A stretch of DNA of 64,000 nucleotides from contig NZ_JAMXSF010000001.1 in NCBI RefSeq assembly GCF_024124545.1, positions 620,001-684,000 of the forward strand, in the 5' to 3' direction. This document shows, piece after piece, positions 36,073 to 45,463 of the stretch. The notes below the pieces were generated by a model. That model had not been told where the DNA came from and did no database searches. It was given only the letters and a program-made list of their open reading frames with translations. The stretch is from Pseudoalteromonas sp. XMcav2-N. GTDB taxonomy: Bacteria; Pseudomonadota; Gammaproteobacteria; Enterobacterales; Alteromonadaceae. The translations under genes and the position numbers were made by a program. Within the stretch, counting starts at the first letter, position 1. The number at the start of each line of letters is the position of its first letter.

Positions 36073-37692
36073 TTACTCTTCAAAGTGTAGGTAGCTTGAC
36101 TTGTCGGCGACAACATAGTCTACAAAATCTTCAATACTCAATGGCTTGCTGTAGTAATAGCCCTGTACATATTCAACGCCTTTGGCTTTGGCGTAAATCA
36201 TCTGATCTAAGTGCTCAATGCCTTCTGCAACCAGAGGCTTATCGAGATTTTTTGCCAGAGAGACGATGGAATTAAACAAAGACTGCATTTTTCCGTCACT
36301 GACAACATGGGTAACAAAGGCCCGGTCTATTTTTATCTCGTCGAAATGCAATTTGCACAAGTAACTCAAGCTGGAGTAACCAGTACCGAAGTCATCAATG
36401 GATATCATTAGCCCTTTGCTTTGCAATTTCTGTAAAATTTCATTGATATAATTAAAGTTGTCAATCAGCGCCGACTCTGTGAGTTCCAGTTTTATCTTGG
36501 CGGGATTGAGTGCCATCCTGTCCAGAGCTTGTAGCAGTCGGGTGGTGAAGTTAACGTCGAGAATTTCTACTACGCTGATGTTGATGGCAAAACGAAACAA
36601 GCTGGCCTCGATGTGCTCCTCGGCCAGCAGCGCCTTTAGCACGTTGATCTGGCTTAGTGTAAAGTGTGTGAGTTTGTTGATTTCCCCTGTACTTTCTATG
36701 ACAGGGATAAATTCGGTGGGCGGAATCGGCTGACCATCCAGCTCCCAGCGCATCAGGCATTCAGCGCCAATCAGGCGTTCGGTTTTGGTGTCATGTATTG
36801 GCTGAAAGACCACCTCAAAGCTGTCCGCCAGGTTACCCTGATAAAGGGCACCGCGCAGGCCTGTTTCAATTTTGTTTTGTCGTTCAATCTGCTTGGCCAG
36901 GGTCTCTTTAAATTCCACCAGGCGATTGTGATCCGAGAGCGAGTCAAAGGTTGCTATTTCCGCTTTGTTGAGACTCAGTTCATGGTCGTCTTCTGGCTGC
37001 TCTTTATAATAGCCAAGAGAGACATTGCTGTAGAAACTGTTGCCGTTAAAATTGAACGGCTCATTGAGCTGTTTGTATAACGTTTCTATATTGATGGGCA
37101 CAAAATGTGGGATAAACACACAGTAACAATCGGAAGAATGTTTCGAAAAAATACCCTTATCGAACTCGCCCTGAAATCGTGCCAGGATCTCCATAAATAC
37201 CAAGTTGGCGACGCCAATATTCCATACCTCGGAAATACGTTGGAAATTACAGATGCGGACACAGCAGATGGTCCCCTGATGTGACTGCTCTTTAATTTTG
37301 CTGATAAAGGCATCCCGATAGAGTAATCCGGTATGGGGGTCGCGGATAGCCAATTGCTTATTCAGACGCCTGACTGAAATAAGCTCTTCCATAGGTTCCA
37401 GTCGTATATAGTAGAGGTTATCCTGCCTGAAGCTGTATAATCTCACCCAGGTAACGCTGCTGTTATCAATACTGATACCTAGCTCTATCTGGTCAAAAAT
37501 AGGGTCGAACAAGATCTCAGAAATACTGAGCTCTTTAAAATCTTCGTCAATAAACACCAGTTTTTGCGACAGGACATCACCGGGTTTTAAATCCAGCATG
37601 CGCTCTGCTGCACCAGAGAGGGCTGTGATCTGGCCTTGCTCATCATAGCTGAGATAGGCAATGTCCAGAAGTTGACTCAGTTGCTTTTTCAT
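36073..37692 (-). CDS. EAL-domain cyclic di-GMP phosphodiesterase with degenerate GGDEF, last gene of the che operon
   Basis: A 539-residue cytoplasmic protein: PAS-like N-terminus (about 1-105), a GGDEF-fold domain (about 112-247) in which the active-site loop reads SSDCY in place of GGDEF, so it should not make c-di-GMP, and a C-terminal EAL domain. Catalytic EAL residues are present: AECLMRW (ECL form), NIS, LELTES, IDDFGTG, KIDR, AEGIE and QGYYYSKP. It is therefore probably an active phosphodiesterase, giving pGpG. ATG 37692 lies 5 bases after GGGTGA at the end of cheB; a GTG at 37701 overlapping the cheB stop is an alternative. Its place at the end of the operon suggests the chemosensory output tunes c-di-GMP. 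Confidence 0.85.
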   Translation of the reverse strand: MKKQLSQLLDIAYLSYDEQGQITALSGAAERMLDLKPGDVLSQKLVFIDEDFKELSISEILFDPIFDQIELGISIDNSSVTWVRLYSFRQDNLYYIRLEPMEELISVRRLNKQLAIRDPHTGLLYRDAFISKIKEQSHQGTICCVRICNFQRISEVWNIGVANLVFMEILARFQGEFDKGIFSKHSSDCYCVFIPHFVPINIETLYKQLNEPFNFNGNSFYSNVSLGYYKEQPEDDHELSLNKAEIATFDSLSDHNRLVEFKETLAKQIERQNKIETGLRGALYQGNLADSFEVVFQPIHDTKTERLIGAECLMRWELDGQPIPPTEFIPVIESTGEINKLTHFTLSQINVLKALLAEEHIEASLFRFAINISVVEILDVNFTTRLLQALDRMALNPAKIKLELTESALIDNFNYINEILQKLQSKGLMISIDDFGTGYSSLSYLCKLHFDEIKIDRAFVTHVVSDGKMQSLFNSIVSLAKNLDKPLVAEGIEHLDQMIYAKAKGVEYVQGYYYSKPLSIEDFVDYVVADKSSYLHFEE

Positions 37693-37697
37693 ACAGA

Positions 37698-38762
37698 TCA
37701 CCCAAGCGCTTTTTGGATCTGATAAGGGAGGTTACTCAGCGCATAGATTTTGTCGACGGCCCCCCTTGCGATGGCTTCTTTTGGCATGCCAAATACTACA
37801 CAGCTGGCTTCACTCTCTGCAAAAGTGATCGCACCTTTTTGCTTCATTTCCAGCAAACCGCTCGCTCCGTCGTTTCCCATACCGGTTAAGATCACACCAA
37901 TGGCGTGGCTTCCAACCGATTGAGCCACAGAGCGGAACAGCACATCGACCGAAGGCTTATGGCGACTCACGAGTGGCCCATCGCGTATTTCTAAATAGTA
38001 GTCTGAGCCCTGGCGTTTTACCAACATATGCTGGCCACCCGGCGCGATATAAACATGGCCTGTACGAAGCCTTAAAGCCGTTTGACCCTCCGCAACGGTA
38101 TGTGGAGTGATGTCATTGAGTCGTTGTGCAAACGCTGCGGTGAATTTACCTGGCATATGTTGCACGATCACAATCGGAGGGGAGTGAGACGGCAGCAGCT
38201 GAAGGAGTCGGGCGATTGCCTCCGTGCCGCCAGTCGACGCTCCGACGGCGATCACTTTTCCGGCACTGTCGGGAGGTTGCTCGGTTTTGTGTGCGGGCAG
38301 CACTTCTTCTGTCGTGTGTAGCTCCCGAAACGTGTTTTCATTGAGGTATTTAAGCTGACGAACCTTGGCTTTGGTGGCGGCTTTGATGGCGTCAATGATC
38401 TGTGATACCGAGTCGCTGTGCAGGAAGTCGCCCAGCCCCTGGGTGGGTTTTGCAATGACATCGACTGCGCCGCAGGCCAATGCCTCGATGGCTGTGGCGG
38501 TTTTTTCCTGCGCCAGCGCCGAGCAGATGATTACTGGTGTAGGGCGCTCCTGCATGATTTTTTTCAGGAAAGTCAGGCCATCCATTTTTGGCATTTCGAT
38601 ATCCAGCAAGATCACATCTGGCCAGTTGAGTTTCATTTTGCGCTCGGCAATGATAGGGTCCGGTGCCGTTCCACTGACATTTAAGGTGCGCTCATGGGCG
38701 ATGACCTCACTCATGATCTGGCGCATCAGCGCAGAATCATCGATGATAAAGACACTGGTCAT
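37698..38762 (-). CDS. cheB: Chemotaxis response regulator / protein-glutamate methylesterase CheB
   Basis: A 354-residue protein: N-terminal receiver with VILLDIEMPKMDGLTF, and C-terminal methylesterase with GASTGGTEAI (catalytic Ser), QHMPGKFTAAFAQRL (catalytic His) and LTGMGNDGASGL (catalytic Asp). It removes methyl groups from receptor glutamates for adaptation. It overlaps cheR by 4 bases. Confidence 0.95.
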   Translation of the reverse strand: MTSVFIIDDSALMRQIMSEVIAHERTLNVSGTAPDPIIAERKMKLNWPDVILLDIEMPKMDGLTFLKKIMQERPTPVIICSALAQEKTATAIEALACGAVDVIAKPTQGLGDFLHSDSVSQIIDAIKAATKAKVRQLKYLNENTFRELHTTEEVLPAHKTEQPPDSAGKVIAVGASTGGTEAIARLLQLLPSHSPPIVIVQHMPGKFTAAFAQRLNDITPHTVAEGQTALRLRTGHVYIAPGGQHMLVKRQGSDYYLEIRDGPLVSRHKPSVDVLFRSVAQSVGSHAIGVILTGMGNDGASGLLEMKQKGAITFAESEASCVVFGMPKEAIARGAVDKIYALSNLPYQIQKALG

Positions 38763-39562
38763 AAGGCCACCTTCTTATAGATGCACGGACTCAGAGTTTG
38801 CAGACATGCGGGCTTGTCACGCATGGCTTCCGAATGTCCTAAAAAGAGTAAACCGCCATGGTTTAAACGCTTGATGATATTACTTAGGATGGCTTGTTGT
38901 TTGGGTTTGTCAAAATAGATCAGCACATTGCGTAAGAAAATAACATCAAAAGAGAAATCCACTGTGGTCAGGTTCAATAAGTTGTCTTCCTGAAAACTAC
39001 ATTGTTTCTTCAGTGTGGAGATAAGCGTAAAATTGTCGGCATTCTTGCCTGTTCCTTTCATGCAATAGCGGATACGGTAACGTTTCGGGATCTTCCCCAC
39101 GGTGGAAATCGCATAGCGGGCATCTCTGGCCATCAGCACCGACATTTCAGAAATATCCGTTCCGATAACATGCCAGGGTCGATTGTAAAACAGATCGTCG
39201 AGGATCATAGCGAGAGAGTAGGCTTCTTCACCGCTGGAGCAGGCTGCACTCCAGGCGCGAATTGGTGAATGTCTGGGGCGATTGTGTTGATAGTAGTGGT
39301 AAAGATATTCAAACTGGGCCTGCTCGCGAAAAAAATAGGTCTCATGTGTAGTCAGCTTATCGATGAAAATCTGTAGTTCCTCTTTGCCCTCCGGTGTCAG
39401 TAATAATCGGTAGTATTTGCTAAAAGACGGACTGCGACTGGCGCGCAACCGGCTGGCAAGGCGACTGGCCACAATATCGGCTTTGTTTTTACCCAGACTT
39501 ATCCCGGTATGTTGTTCAAACAGCCGGTTGAGTTGTTGAAATTCCAGCGCTGAAATCGCCAT
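38759..39562 (-). CDS. cheR: Chemoreceptor glutamate methyltransferase CheR
   Basis: A 267-residue SAM-dependent enzyme that methylates receptor glutamates. It has the N-terminal helical domain (LFEQHTGISLGKNKADIVASRL), the pattern THETYFFRE, the SAM site WSAACSSGEEAYSLAM, and DVIFLRNVLIYFDKPKQQ. It has no TPR extension. It lies 6 bases after the second cheW. Receptors in this operon lack the C-terminal CheR-tethering pentapeptide, so binding would be direct to the methylation helices. Confidence 0.95.
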   Translation of the reverse strand: MAISALEFQQLNRLFEQHTGISLGKNKADIVASRLASRLRASRSPSFSKYYRLLLTPEGKEELQIFIDKLTTHETYFFREQAQFEYLYHYYQHNRPRHSPIRAWSAACSSGEEAYSLAMILDDLFYNRPWHVIGTDISEMSVLMARDARYAISTVGKIPKRYRIRYCMKGTGKNADNFTLISTLKKQCSFQEDNLLNLTTVDFSFDVIFLRNVLIYFDKPKQQAILSNIIKRLNHGGLLFLGHSEAMRDKPACLQTLSPCIYKKVAL

Positions 39563-39568
39563 AGTGAT

Positions 39569-40114
39569 CTAGCGCTGGCAAAACCGGGTAAAAAACTCGG
39601 CCTGAGAGGACTTGAGCTGAGTATTGATTTCGCTGATATTGAGCACGCTTTTCATATCCAGCAAAATTGTGAGTTGATTATTAATCTTGGCCATTTTCCA
39701 GACGAAGTGACGGGGAATGTTGGCGCCAAACGAAGGTGAATCTTCCAGCTGAGTACAGTTGATAAACTGGATGGACATTACGCCACTGACCAGCATGCCG
39801 AGTGTCATGACCTCATCCAGGCTGGGGTCGTAGAAGTCATACAATACAATACAGCTGTATTTGTTGTAGGGTTGAGGGTTTTTCAGCATCAGGCGATGCT
39901 GCAGGTCCAGTACGGGGATCACGCTGCCCCGTACATTGATCACGCCTCGGATCACCTGGTTGCACATAGGCACCATAGTGGTGTCGGTCAGCTCAATGAC
40001 CTCTTTGACTGACTCTATCGGAATGCCAAAGGTGTCGTTTCCGATAGACACGAGCAAAGAGTGGAGCTCATCATTGCTTGCCGTGTTTTCTGCCACCATA
40101 GTTTCTGAGTTCAT
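39569..40114 (-). CDS. cheW: CheW-like coupling protein (second copy)
   Basis: A 181-residue CheW-domain protein linking receptors to CheA: VSIGNDTFGIPIESVKEVIEL, RGVINVRGSVIPVLDLQHRL and a C-terminal LDMKSVL. Start ATG 40114 has AAGGAG 7 bases upstream, which overlaps the end of the first cheW; a longer frame to 40216 has no support. The two CheW proteins differ considerably, so they may couple different receptors. Confidence 0.92.
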   Translation of the reverse strand: MNSETMVAENTASNDELHSLLVSIGNDTFGIPIESVKEVIELTDTTMVPMCNQVIRGVINVRGSVIPVLDLQHRLMLKNPQPYNKYSCIVLYDFYDPSLDEVMTLGMLVSGVMSIQFINCTQLEDSPSFGANIPRHFVWKMAKINNQLTILLDMKSVLNISEINTQLKSSQAEFFTRFCQR

Positions 40115-40115
40115 A

Positions 40116-40685
40116 CTAGGTCTCCTTAAACTGTGCGTTGGAGTCGGCATCAAGAGGCAGTTCAAATGACAGCTGTTTGTGTTGCTGCTGCAAGTCGTCA
40201 AACAACTGCATATCATCCAGCGTCAGTATTTTAGTGATGTCCAGTATTGTCATCAGGTTGTCTGTTAATTTGGCCAGACCATATACAAAACGACTATGAA
40301 ACTGGCCGGCAATACTGGGCACCTGATCAATTTCATGAGCCGGGATATCTAACACTTTGGTGACCATATCTACTTTCAGACCAACAGTAATATTTTGTGC
40401 TTTGTAGTTGCACTCAGCCACAATGATACAAGTGCGATTGGTGATGGCCTGTACAGGCTTGTTAAGCCTGACGGATAAATCAAAAACCGGGATAACCAGC
40501 CCTCTGAGGTTGATGGCACCAATAATAAAATCGGGCGCCATAGGGATTTTATCCACCTCAATGTACTCCATTATCTCCCTTACAATGGAAATACTGATTG
40601 AATACGACGCGCCATTAAGTTCAAACGCCAGGTATTTATTGTGGTCATAAGCCGTGGTGCCAGAGCTGGAAACTGAGTCATTCAT
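40116..40685 (-). CDS. cheW: CheW-like coupling protein (first copy)
   Basis: A 189-residue CheW-domain protein: YLAFELNGASYSISISIVREIMEY, IIGAINLRGLVIPVFDLSVRL, ending ILDITKIL plus a tail rich in Gln and acidic residues. It lies 6 bases after the MCP gene and 1 base before the second cheW. Confidence 0.92.
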   Translation of the reverse strand: MNDSVSSSGTTAYDHNKYLAFELNGASYSISISIVREIMEYIEVDKIPMAPDFIIGAINLRGLVIPVFDLSVRLNKPVQAITNRTCIIVAECNYKAQNITVGLKVDMVTKVLDIPAHEIDQVPSIAGQFHSRFVYGLAKLTDNLMTILDITKILTLDDMQLFDDLQQQHKQLSFELPLDADSNAQFKET

Positions 40686-40691
40686 AGCACA

Positions 40692-42671
40692 TTACTCATC
40701 AAACGGGGTATAACCGTCTTCCCGACTATGACTGTTTTCATGGGCCATATGAGCAAGGCGCCCTTTGCTGCCACGGCCGTTATTACTCAATTTAAAGTAA
40801 CCGACGGTAGAGCGAATATCCCCGGTCTGGTCCTGAACCATCTTAGCGGTAGAGGCCAGCTCTTCTGAGGCGGAGGCATTTTGCTGGGCGATTTCATCAA
40901 GCTGAGCAACGGTGCGATTGATTTCAGCAACGCTGGTACTTTGCTCTGTCGAGGCGGCGGTGATTTCCTGCACCAGATCCGCGGTTTTGCCGATATTAGG
41001 TACCATTCTGTCGAGCATAGCACCGGCATGCTGCGCAATCTTAACGCTGTTGTCGGCCAGTGTACTGATATCCTGTGCGGCGACCTGAGAACGCTCGGCC
41101 AGTTTACGCACCTCATCTGCTACCACGGCAAAGCCTTTACCATGTTCACCGGCTCTGGCGGCCTCAATGGCAGCGTTAAGTGCCAGCAGATTGGTTTTGT
41201 AAGCGATGTCTTCGATAATACCAATTTTTTCGGCAATCTGCGTCATGGCCTGAACCGTGTCTTTTACCGCCTGGCCGCCATCATTTGCTTCACTACTGGA
41301 CTGCTTGGCAATGTCATTGGTCATTTTCGAGTTCTCCGTATTCATCGAGATAGAAGAGCTCATTTGCTCCAGTGATGCGGAGGTTTCCTCGACGCTGGCT
41401 GCAAGCTGATTCGAGGTGGAACTGAGCATACGGGAGGTGGTGCTGACTTCGTTGGTGCTGTGGGCGATGGACTCAACGGACTCCTGAATATCTAATAAAA
41501 TGTTTTGCAGTCGCTCAATGAAACCGTTAAAACTTTGTGCCGTCTGTCCGATTTCGTCATTGCCAAAATCCGGGATACGGCGGGTCAGGTCGCCTTCGCC
41601 TGAACGCAGGTCCTCCGCGGCATCCGCGAGCGCATTAATAGGGAGAACAATCCCGCGGATCAAGAAGGCGGCGGTGGCGATAGCAAGCACAATCGCGACT
41701 ATCAGCAAGCCCCACACCAGCTGGATGCTGTCACGAGCGGCAGACATCAGGTCATTGAGTGAGGTGGTGCTTTCAGCAATGGCTTCGTTGGAGATCTTTT
41801 CCAGTATTTCCTCTATTTTACTGAAAATATCATGCTCCAGCCGGTCAACATCTTTAGACGCCTGGATCTTCTGTCTGGGGTCGTACATCGCGAAAATCTC
41901 TTTACCGCCGTTATAGAGCCCCAGATACATGCGTTCGATATCACCAATGGCTTTTATTTCCAGTGGTTTTCTCTCGAGCGGTTTGAGTTCAGCCAGAAAG
42001 TTGGAAAAGGTCCGTGCGTCTTTTTCGAACGCGGCGGTGGCACCCACTCGTCCCCGCATATAGGCATTCAGCGAGCTCATCATGTCGCCTTGCTCGTCTA
42101 TCAGCTCCAGGTAATAGCGCACGCCGGGTAAATCATCGTTTACCACTTCAGCAAAGTCACCGCTGCTGCCGGCATCAGCCACTTCTGCCTCTTTCTGTGA
42201 ATCGAGCAGGCTTTCCAGTGGCTCTGCGAATTCGCGGTTGAGGTACTCATACTTTTCGACTGCTTTTTCCTCCTGAAGGGGATCAAAGCGATCAAAGATC
42301 AGTTCCTGGTTTTCGCTTGCATACCGGCGCACCAAATCCTCCAGTTGACGAATGTAGCTGGTATCAACAGAGTTGAGCCGTTTAAGGTCTTCCAGATAGT
42401 TTGTAAACTCACTGTAATTAGACAAAAAGTCTGCTTTTTCATCGGCTTCACCGGCAATGTATTCCAGCACATTGCTGTTCATGTCGCCAAGCTCATCGAG
42501 CATATTCAGTGCATAGATGGCTTCGGGGATGTCGGTTTGACCCACATCGGTGGCAAATCCTTCGATACGGCCATTTTTCATTTGCACAGACACGGCAATC
42601 ACCAACAGCAGCAGCCCCATGGTAAACATGGCCAGAATGATTTTGTTTTTGATGGTCAGATTCTTAAACAT
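40692..42671 (-). CDS. Methyl-accepting chemotaxis protein with duplicated periplasmic helical sensor
   Basis: A 659-residue receptor. Membrane helices at about 11-29 and 318-338 enclose a periplasmic region of about 285 residues made of two copies of one all-helical module: residues 48-158 and 181-293. Matching stretches are [10 protein letters not shown] with [20 protein letters not shown] with [10 protein letters not shown], and IFAMYDPRQ with [14 protein letters not shown] domain and a signalling domain (tip [18 protein letters not shown]) follow. The helical sensor resembles four-helix-bundle or HBM sensors; the ligand is unknown. The end of the protein has no CheR pentapeptide. It is inside the operon, so likely the dedicated receptor of this CheA. 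Confidence 0.92.
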   Translation of the reverse strand: MFKNLTIKNKIILAMFTMGLLLLVIAVSVQMKNGRIEGFATDVGQTDIPEAIYALNMLDELGDMNSNVLEYIAGEADEKADFLSNYSEFTNYLEDLKRLNSVDTSYIRQLEDLVRRYASENQELIFDRFDPLQEEKAVEKYEYLNREFAEPLESLLDSQKEAEVADAGSSGDFAEVVNDDLPGVRYYLELIDEQGDMMSSLNAYMRGRVGATAAFEKDARTFSNFLAELKPLERKPLEIKAIGDIERMYLGLYNGGKEIFAMYDPRQKIQASKDVDRLEHDIFSKIEEILEKISNEAIAESTTSLNDLMSAARDSIQLVWGLLIVAIVLAIATAAFLIRGIVLPINALADAAEDLRSGEGDLTRRIPDFGNDEIGQTAQSFNGFIERLQNILLDIQESVESIAHSTNEVSTTSRMLSSTSNQLAASVEETSASLEQMSSSISMNTENSKMTNDIAKQSSSEANDGGQAVKDTVQAMTQIAEKIGIIEDIAYKTNLLALNAAIEAARAGEHGKGFAVVADEVRKLAERSQVAAQDISTLADNSVKIAQHAGAMLDRMVPNIGKTADLVQEITAASTEQSTSVAEINRTVAQLDEIAQQNASASEELASTAKMVQDQTGDIRSTVGYFKLSNNGRGSKGRLAHMAHENSHSREDGYTPFDE

Positions 42672-42693
42672 CTTTATGCTCCGATTTATCTGA

Positions 42694-44784
42694 CTAATGC
42701 TTGAGTTCTAAGGACTCGTACATAGTAATTGCGGTGCGGATCAAGGCAGATACATCGAGAATAATGGCCACTTTGCCACTGCCGAGTATGGTAGCGCCGC
42801 TGATACATTTGAGGCCTTCGAACAGCCTCCCCAGAGGTTTTACAACGGTCTGAAACTCTCCTTGCAGCGAGTCCACGACCAGACCAGCTCTAAGTGTGCC
42901 AAACTGGACGATGACCAGTGATTCCTTCACGTGTTCAATTTGCTGCTCGATCCCAAACAGGGTGCGCAGACGAATAAAGGGCAGGACCTCAGTTCTGAGG
43001 TTAATGTAGTTTTTATCCTGAATATCAGATTCTGAAACCACCTCGTGCAGTTCCAGGCATTCAACCACGGTATCCAGGGGGATCACATAGTCTTCATCAC
43101 CGACGGTAAACATAAATCCGTCTATGATGGATAAGGTCAGTGGCAGGCGAATAATTATTTTAGAGCCCAGTCCTTTGGTGCTGTCGACTTCTACACTGCC
43201 ACGCAGGCTCTCAACATTGCGTTTTACCACGTCCATGCCCACGCCACGACCGGAAATACTGGTCACGGCTGCGGCGGTAGAGAATCCGGGTTCAAAAATC
43301 AGCAGATTTATCTCTTTATCCTGTAATGAGTGTTCTTGATTGACTAGGCCATTTTCAATGGCTCGGGCCAGTATCTTGCTTTGATCCAGCCCCTGACCAT
43401 CGTCCTGAATTTCGATGACGATGGAGCCAGAATCATGGTAGGCCTTAAGCGTCAGCTGACCACATGCCGGTTTACCTGCGGCCAGTCGTTGTTCGGGTGA
43501 TTCAATACCATGATCAATGGCATTACGAATAATATGCATCAGTGGATCGCTGACTTTTTCAACAAAGGTTTTGTCCAGCTCGGTGTCGGCGCCGACAATA
43601 TTGAGCTCCACCTCTTTGCCCAGCTCATCGGCCACATCGCGAACAACGCGTTTGAATTTATTAAAGGTTTCACCAATCTGGACCATACGCAGTTTTAACG
43701 AGCTGTCTCGAATGTTCTCAACCAGGCGTTCCAGCAGAGCCATGGCTTCAATCAGTGTTTCGTTACCCGTTTCGTGTGCCAGTAAATTGGTTCTGGCCCC
43801 CGTGATCACCATTTCCCCAACCTGATCGATCAATCGATCTAGCTTCATGGCTTCAACCCTAAGCGTTTTGCTCGTGTGAAGCTTATTTTTCTTCTTACCT
43901 TTTGTCTGAGCTGGCGGCTCGGTATCGTCTGGTATAGATGCTGGCTCCAAAGGCCGGGCGGGGAGGCGTGATTGCGTCAGTTGTGCCAAAGTGGCATGAA
44001 ACTGAGCGGGGTCTGGAAAGTGTTTTGCGCAATCTTCAATGGCGCTGTAGTGACACTGAGCTGGTGGTAAAATCTCAACTACTGCATCATTTTTTATAAA
44101 TTCGAAAATGTCCTCTATCACGCTTTTGCTCTGGCTGGTTTGAAATAACATCAAAAAGGCCAGGTAACAGGATTCTGGGTCGTAGGGTGTATCGGCATTG
44201 AGCGCAGTACAATTGGTGGCCACTTCAAGTGATTCCACTTCGTTGTTTAGAAAGTGGATAAACGGGTAAGGATCCAGGCCGTTGCGCAGCACATTCTCGT
44301 TAGGCACGAAACATATAAACCAGGGTCCATCTTGCAACTGTGTTTCACTATCAGCATCTTTATTTTGCGGTGTGTCGACGTTGTCGGTAAATTCACTGAA
44401 CTGCTCGGTGAGCTTTGCAAGCTGGCTAAGTTGTTGCGCACTGGGCTCACTTTCCGATGCGGCGAGCTGGATCAATTCATCACACAGATCGCCGGTTTCC
44501 AGATACAAAGAGAGCAGGGCCCTGCTCATTTCCCTGTTACCAGCACGAACGTCATCCAGTACCGTTTCGGCAATGTGCGTCAGGCTCACAACATAGTCAA
44601 AGCCAAATAATCCGGCACTGCCTTTTATGGTGTGAATAGCGCGGAAGATGGCATTGATGGTCTCTTCCTGATCAGCACTGGCATCACTGCTTTCGAGATC
44701 AAGCAGGCTATTCTCCATCTCCGCGAGTAGCTCTTTTGACTCGTTGACAAAGGTGGTGATGGCGGCACTCAAATCAACAGACAT
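42694..44784 (-). CDS. cheA: Chemotaxis histidine kinase CheA
   Basis: A 696-residue kinase. It has an Hpt domain (phosphorylated His51 in [11 protein letters not shown]), a variable region (about 130-290) that may bind the response regulator, the dimerisation segment ([20 protein letters not shown]), the ATPase with N box [19 protein letters not shown] boxes [11 protein letters not shown] and [14 protein letters not shown], and a CheW-like C-terminal domain ([14 protein letters not shown]). It phosphorylates the neighbouring CheY and CheB. It lies 2 bases after the STAS gene and 22 before the MCP gene. Confidence 0.96.
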   Translation of the reverse strand: MSVDLSAAITTFVNESKELLAEMENSLLDLESSDASADQEETINAIFRAIHTIKGSAGLFGFDYVVSLTHIAETVLDDVRAGNREMSRALLSLYLETGDLCDELIQLAASESEPSAQQLSQLAKLTEQFSEFTDNVDTPQNKDADSETQLQDGPWFICFVPNENVLRNGLDPYPFIHFLNNEVESLEVATNCTALNADTPYDPESCYLAFLMLFQTSQSKSVIEDIFEFIKNDAVVEILPPAQCHYSAIEDCAKHFPDPAQFHATLAQLTQSRLPARPLEPASIPDDTEPPAQTKGKKKNKLHTSKTLRVEAMKLDRLIDQVGEMVITGARTNLLAHETGNETLIEAMALLERLVENIRDSSLKLRMVQIGETFNKFKRVVRDVADELGKEVELNIVGADTELDKTFVEKVSDPLMHIIRNAIDHGIESPEQRLAAGKPACGQLTLKAYHDSGSIVIEIQDDGQGLDQSKILARAIENGLVNQEHSLQDKEINLLIFEPGFSTAAAVTSISGRGVGMDVVKRNVESLRGSVEVDSTKGLGSKIIIRLPLTLSIIDGFMFTVGDEDYVIPLDTVVECLELHEVVSESDIQDKNYINLRTEVLPFIRLRTLFGIEQQIEHVKESLVIVQFGTLRAGLVVDSLQGEFQTVVKPLGRLFEGLKCISGATILGSGKVAIILDVSALIRTAITMYESLELKH

Positions 44785-44786
44785 AA

Positions 44787-45068
44787 CTAAGGCTCACTCT
44801 TAGTGGCGCCTGAGAGAGGCACATTTAATAAAGACAGTCTGGCAGTGAGCAGATCGGATAAGACAAGGGGGTCTATCTGAACACCTGTGTTACGGCAGTA
44901 ATTTACCAGCCAGATAGCCAGCTGGATCCCGGCGCTGTCGAGCTCATCGATCTGGCTAAGATCCAGCGCTATCTGCTGTTTTCCTGCCAAAAAAGCGATG
45001 AGTTCCGTATGCACATCCTGTACTTCGTAAATGGTCAGCTCCGCAGGAAACTTAAAACACTCGGACAT
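44787..45068 (-). CDS. STAS-domain protein in the che operon
   Basis: A single STAS domain of 93 residues (SpoIIAA/anti-sigma-antagonist fold). The DSAG motif (in IDELDSAGIQLAIWL) keeps the Asp-Ser pair whose Ser is phosphorylated in SpoIIAA, so it may be controlled by phosphorylation, but no kinase of that type is in the window. The start is uncertain: ATG 45068 is used; GTG 45077 overlapping the cheY stop is also possible. Its function within chemosensory arrays is not settled; co-transcription with cheY and cheA is clear from spacing. Confidence 0.85.
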   Translation of the reverse strand: MSECFKFPAELTIYEVQDVHTELIAFLAGKQQIALDLSQIDELDSAGIQLAIWLVNYCRNTGVQIDPLVLSDLLTARLSLLNVPLSGATKSEP

Positions 45069-45073
45069 GGCTG

Positions 45074-45442
45074 TCACATCATCAGTAATTTAGATACGGC
45101 CTGAAGCATTTGTGCAGGTTTGAAGGGTTTAACCATCCAGGCCTTCGCCCCGGCTTTCTTACCTTCTTCCATCATGCTTTGCTGGTTTTCCGTGGTCAGC
45201 ATAATCACGGGGGTGAACTTATACTGTGGGAGTTGTTTAACATTTTTGACGAATTCAATGCCATTCATATTGGGCATGTTGACGTCACTGATGATAAGGT
45301 GCACCTTGTTGCCGTTAAGTTTACTCAGAGCATCTTTGCCATCACACGCTTCAATCACCTGATAGCCAGCACCTGTCAGCGCAATATTTACAACTTGTCT
45401 TAACGAATCGGAATCATCCACCACTAGTATGGTTTTGCTCAT
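45074..45442 (-). CDS. cheY: CheY-family response regulator
   Basis: A 122-residue single receiver domain: acidic pocket D9/D10 (VVDDSDSLR), phosphorylated D53 (IISDVNMPNMNG), T83/T84 and K105 (MVKPFKP). This is the likely output of CheA. It is 21 bases downstream of the receptor/CheZ-like gene, whose FQDxxxQ motif could dephosphorylate it. Confidence 0.95.
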   Translation of the reverse strand: MSKTILVVDDSDSLRQVVNIALTGAGYQVIEACDGKDALSKLNGNKVHLIISDVNMPNMNGIEFVKNVKQLPQYKFTPVIMLTTENQQSMMEEGKKAGAKAWMVKPFKPAQMLQAVSKLLMM

Positions 45443-45463
45443 AACTTGCCCTCATGCTGTATG

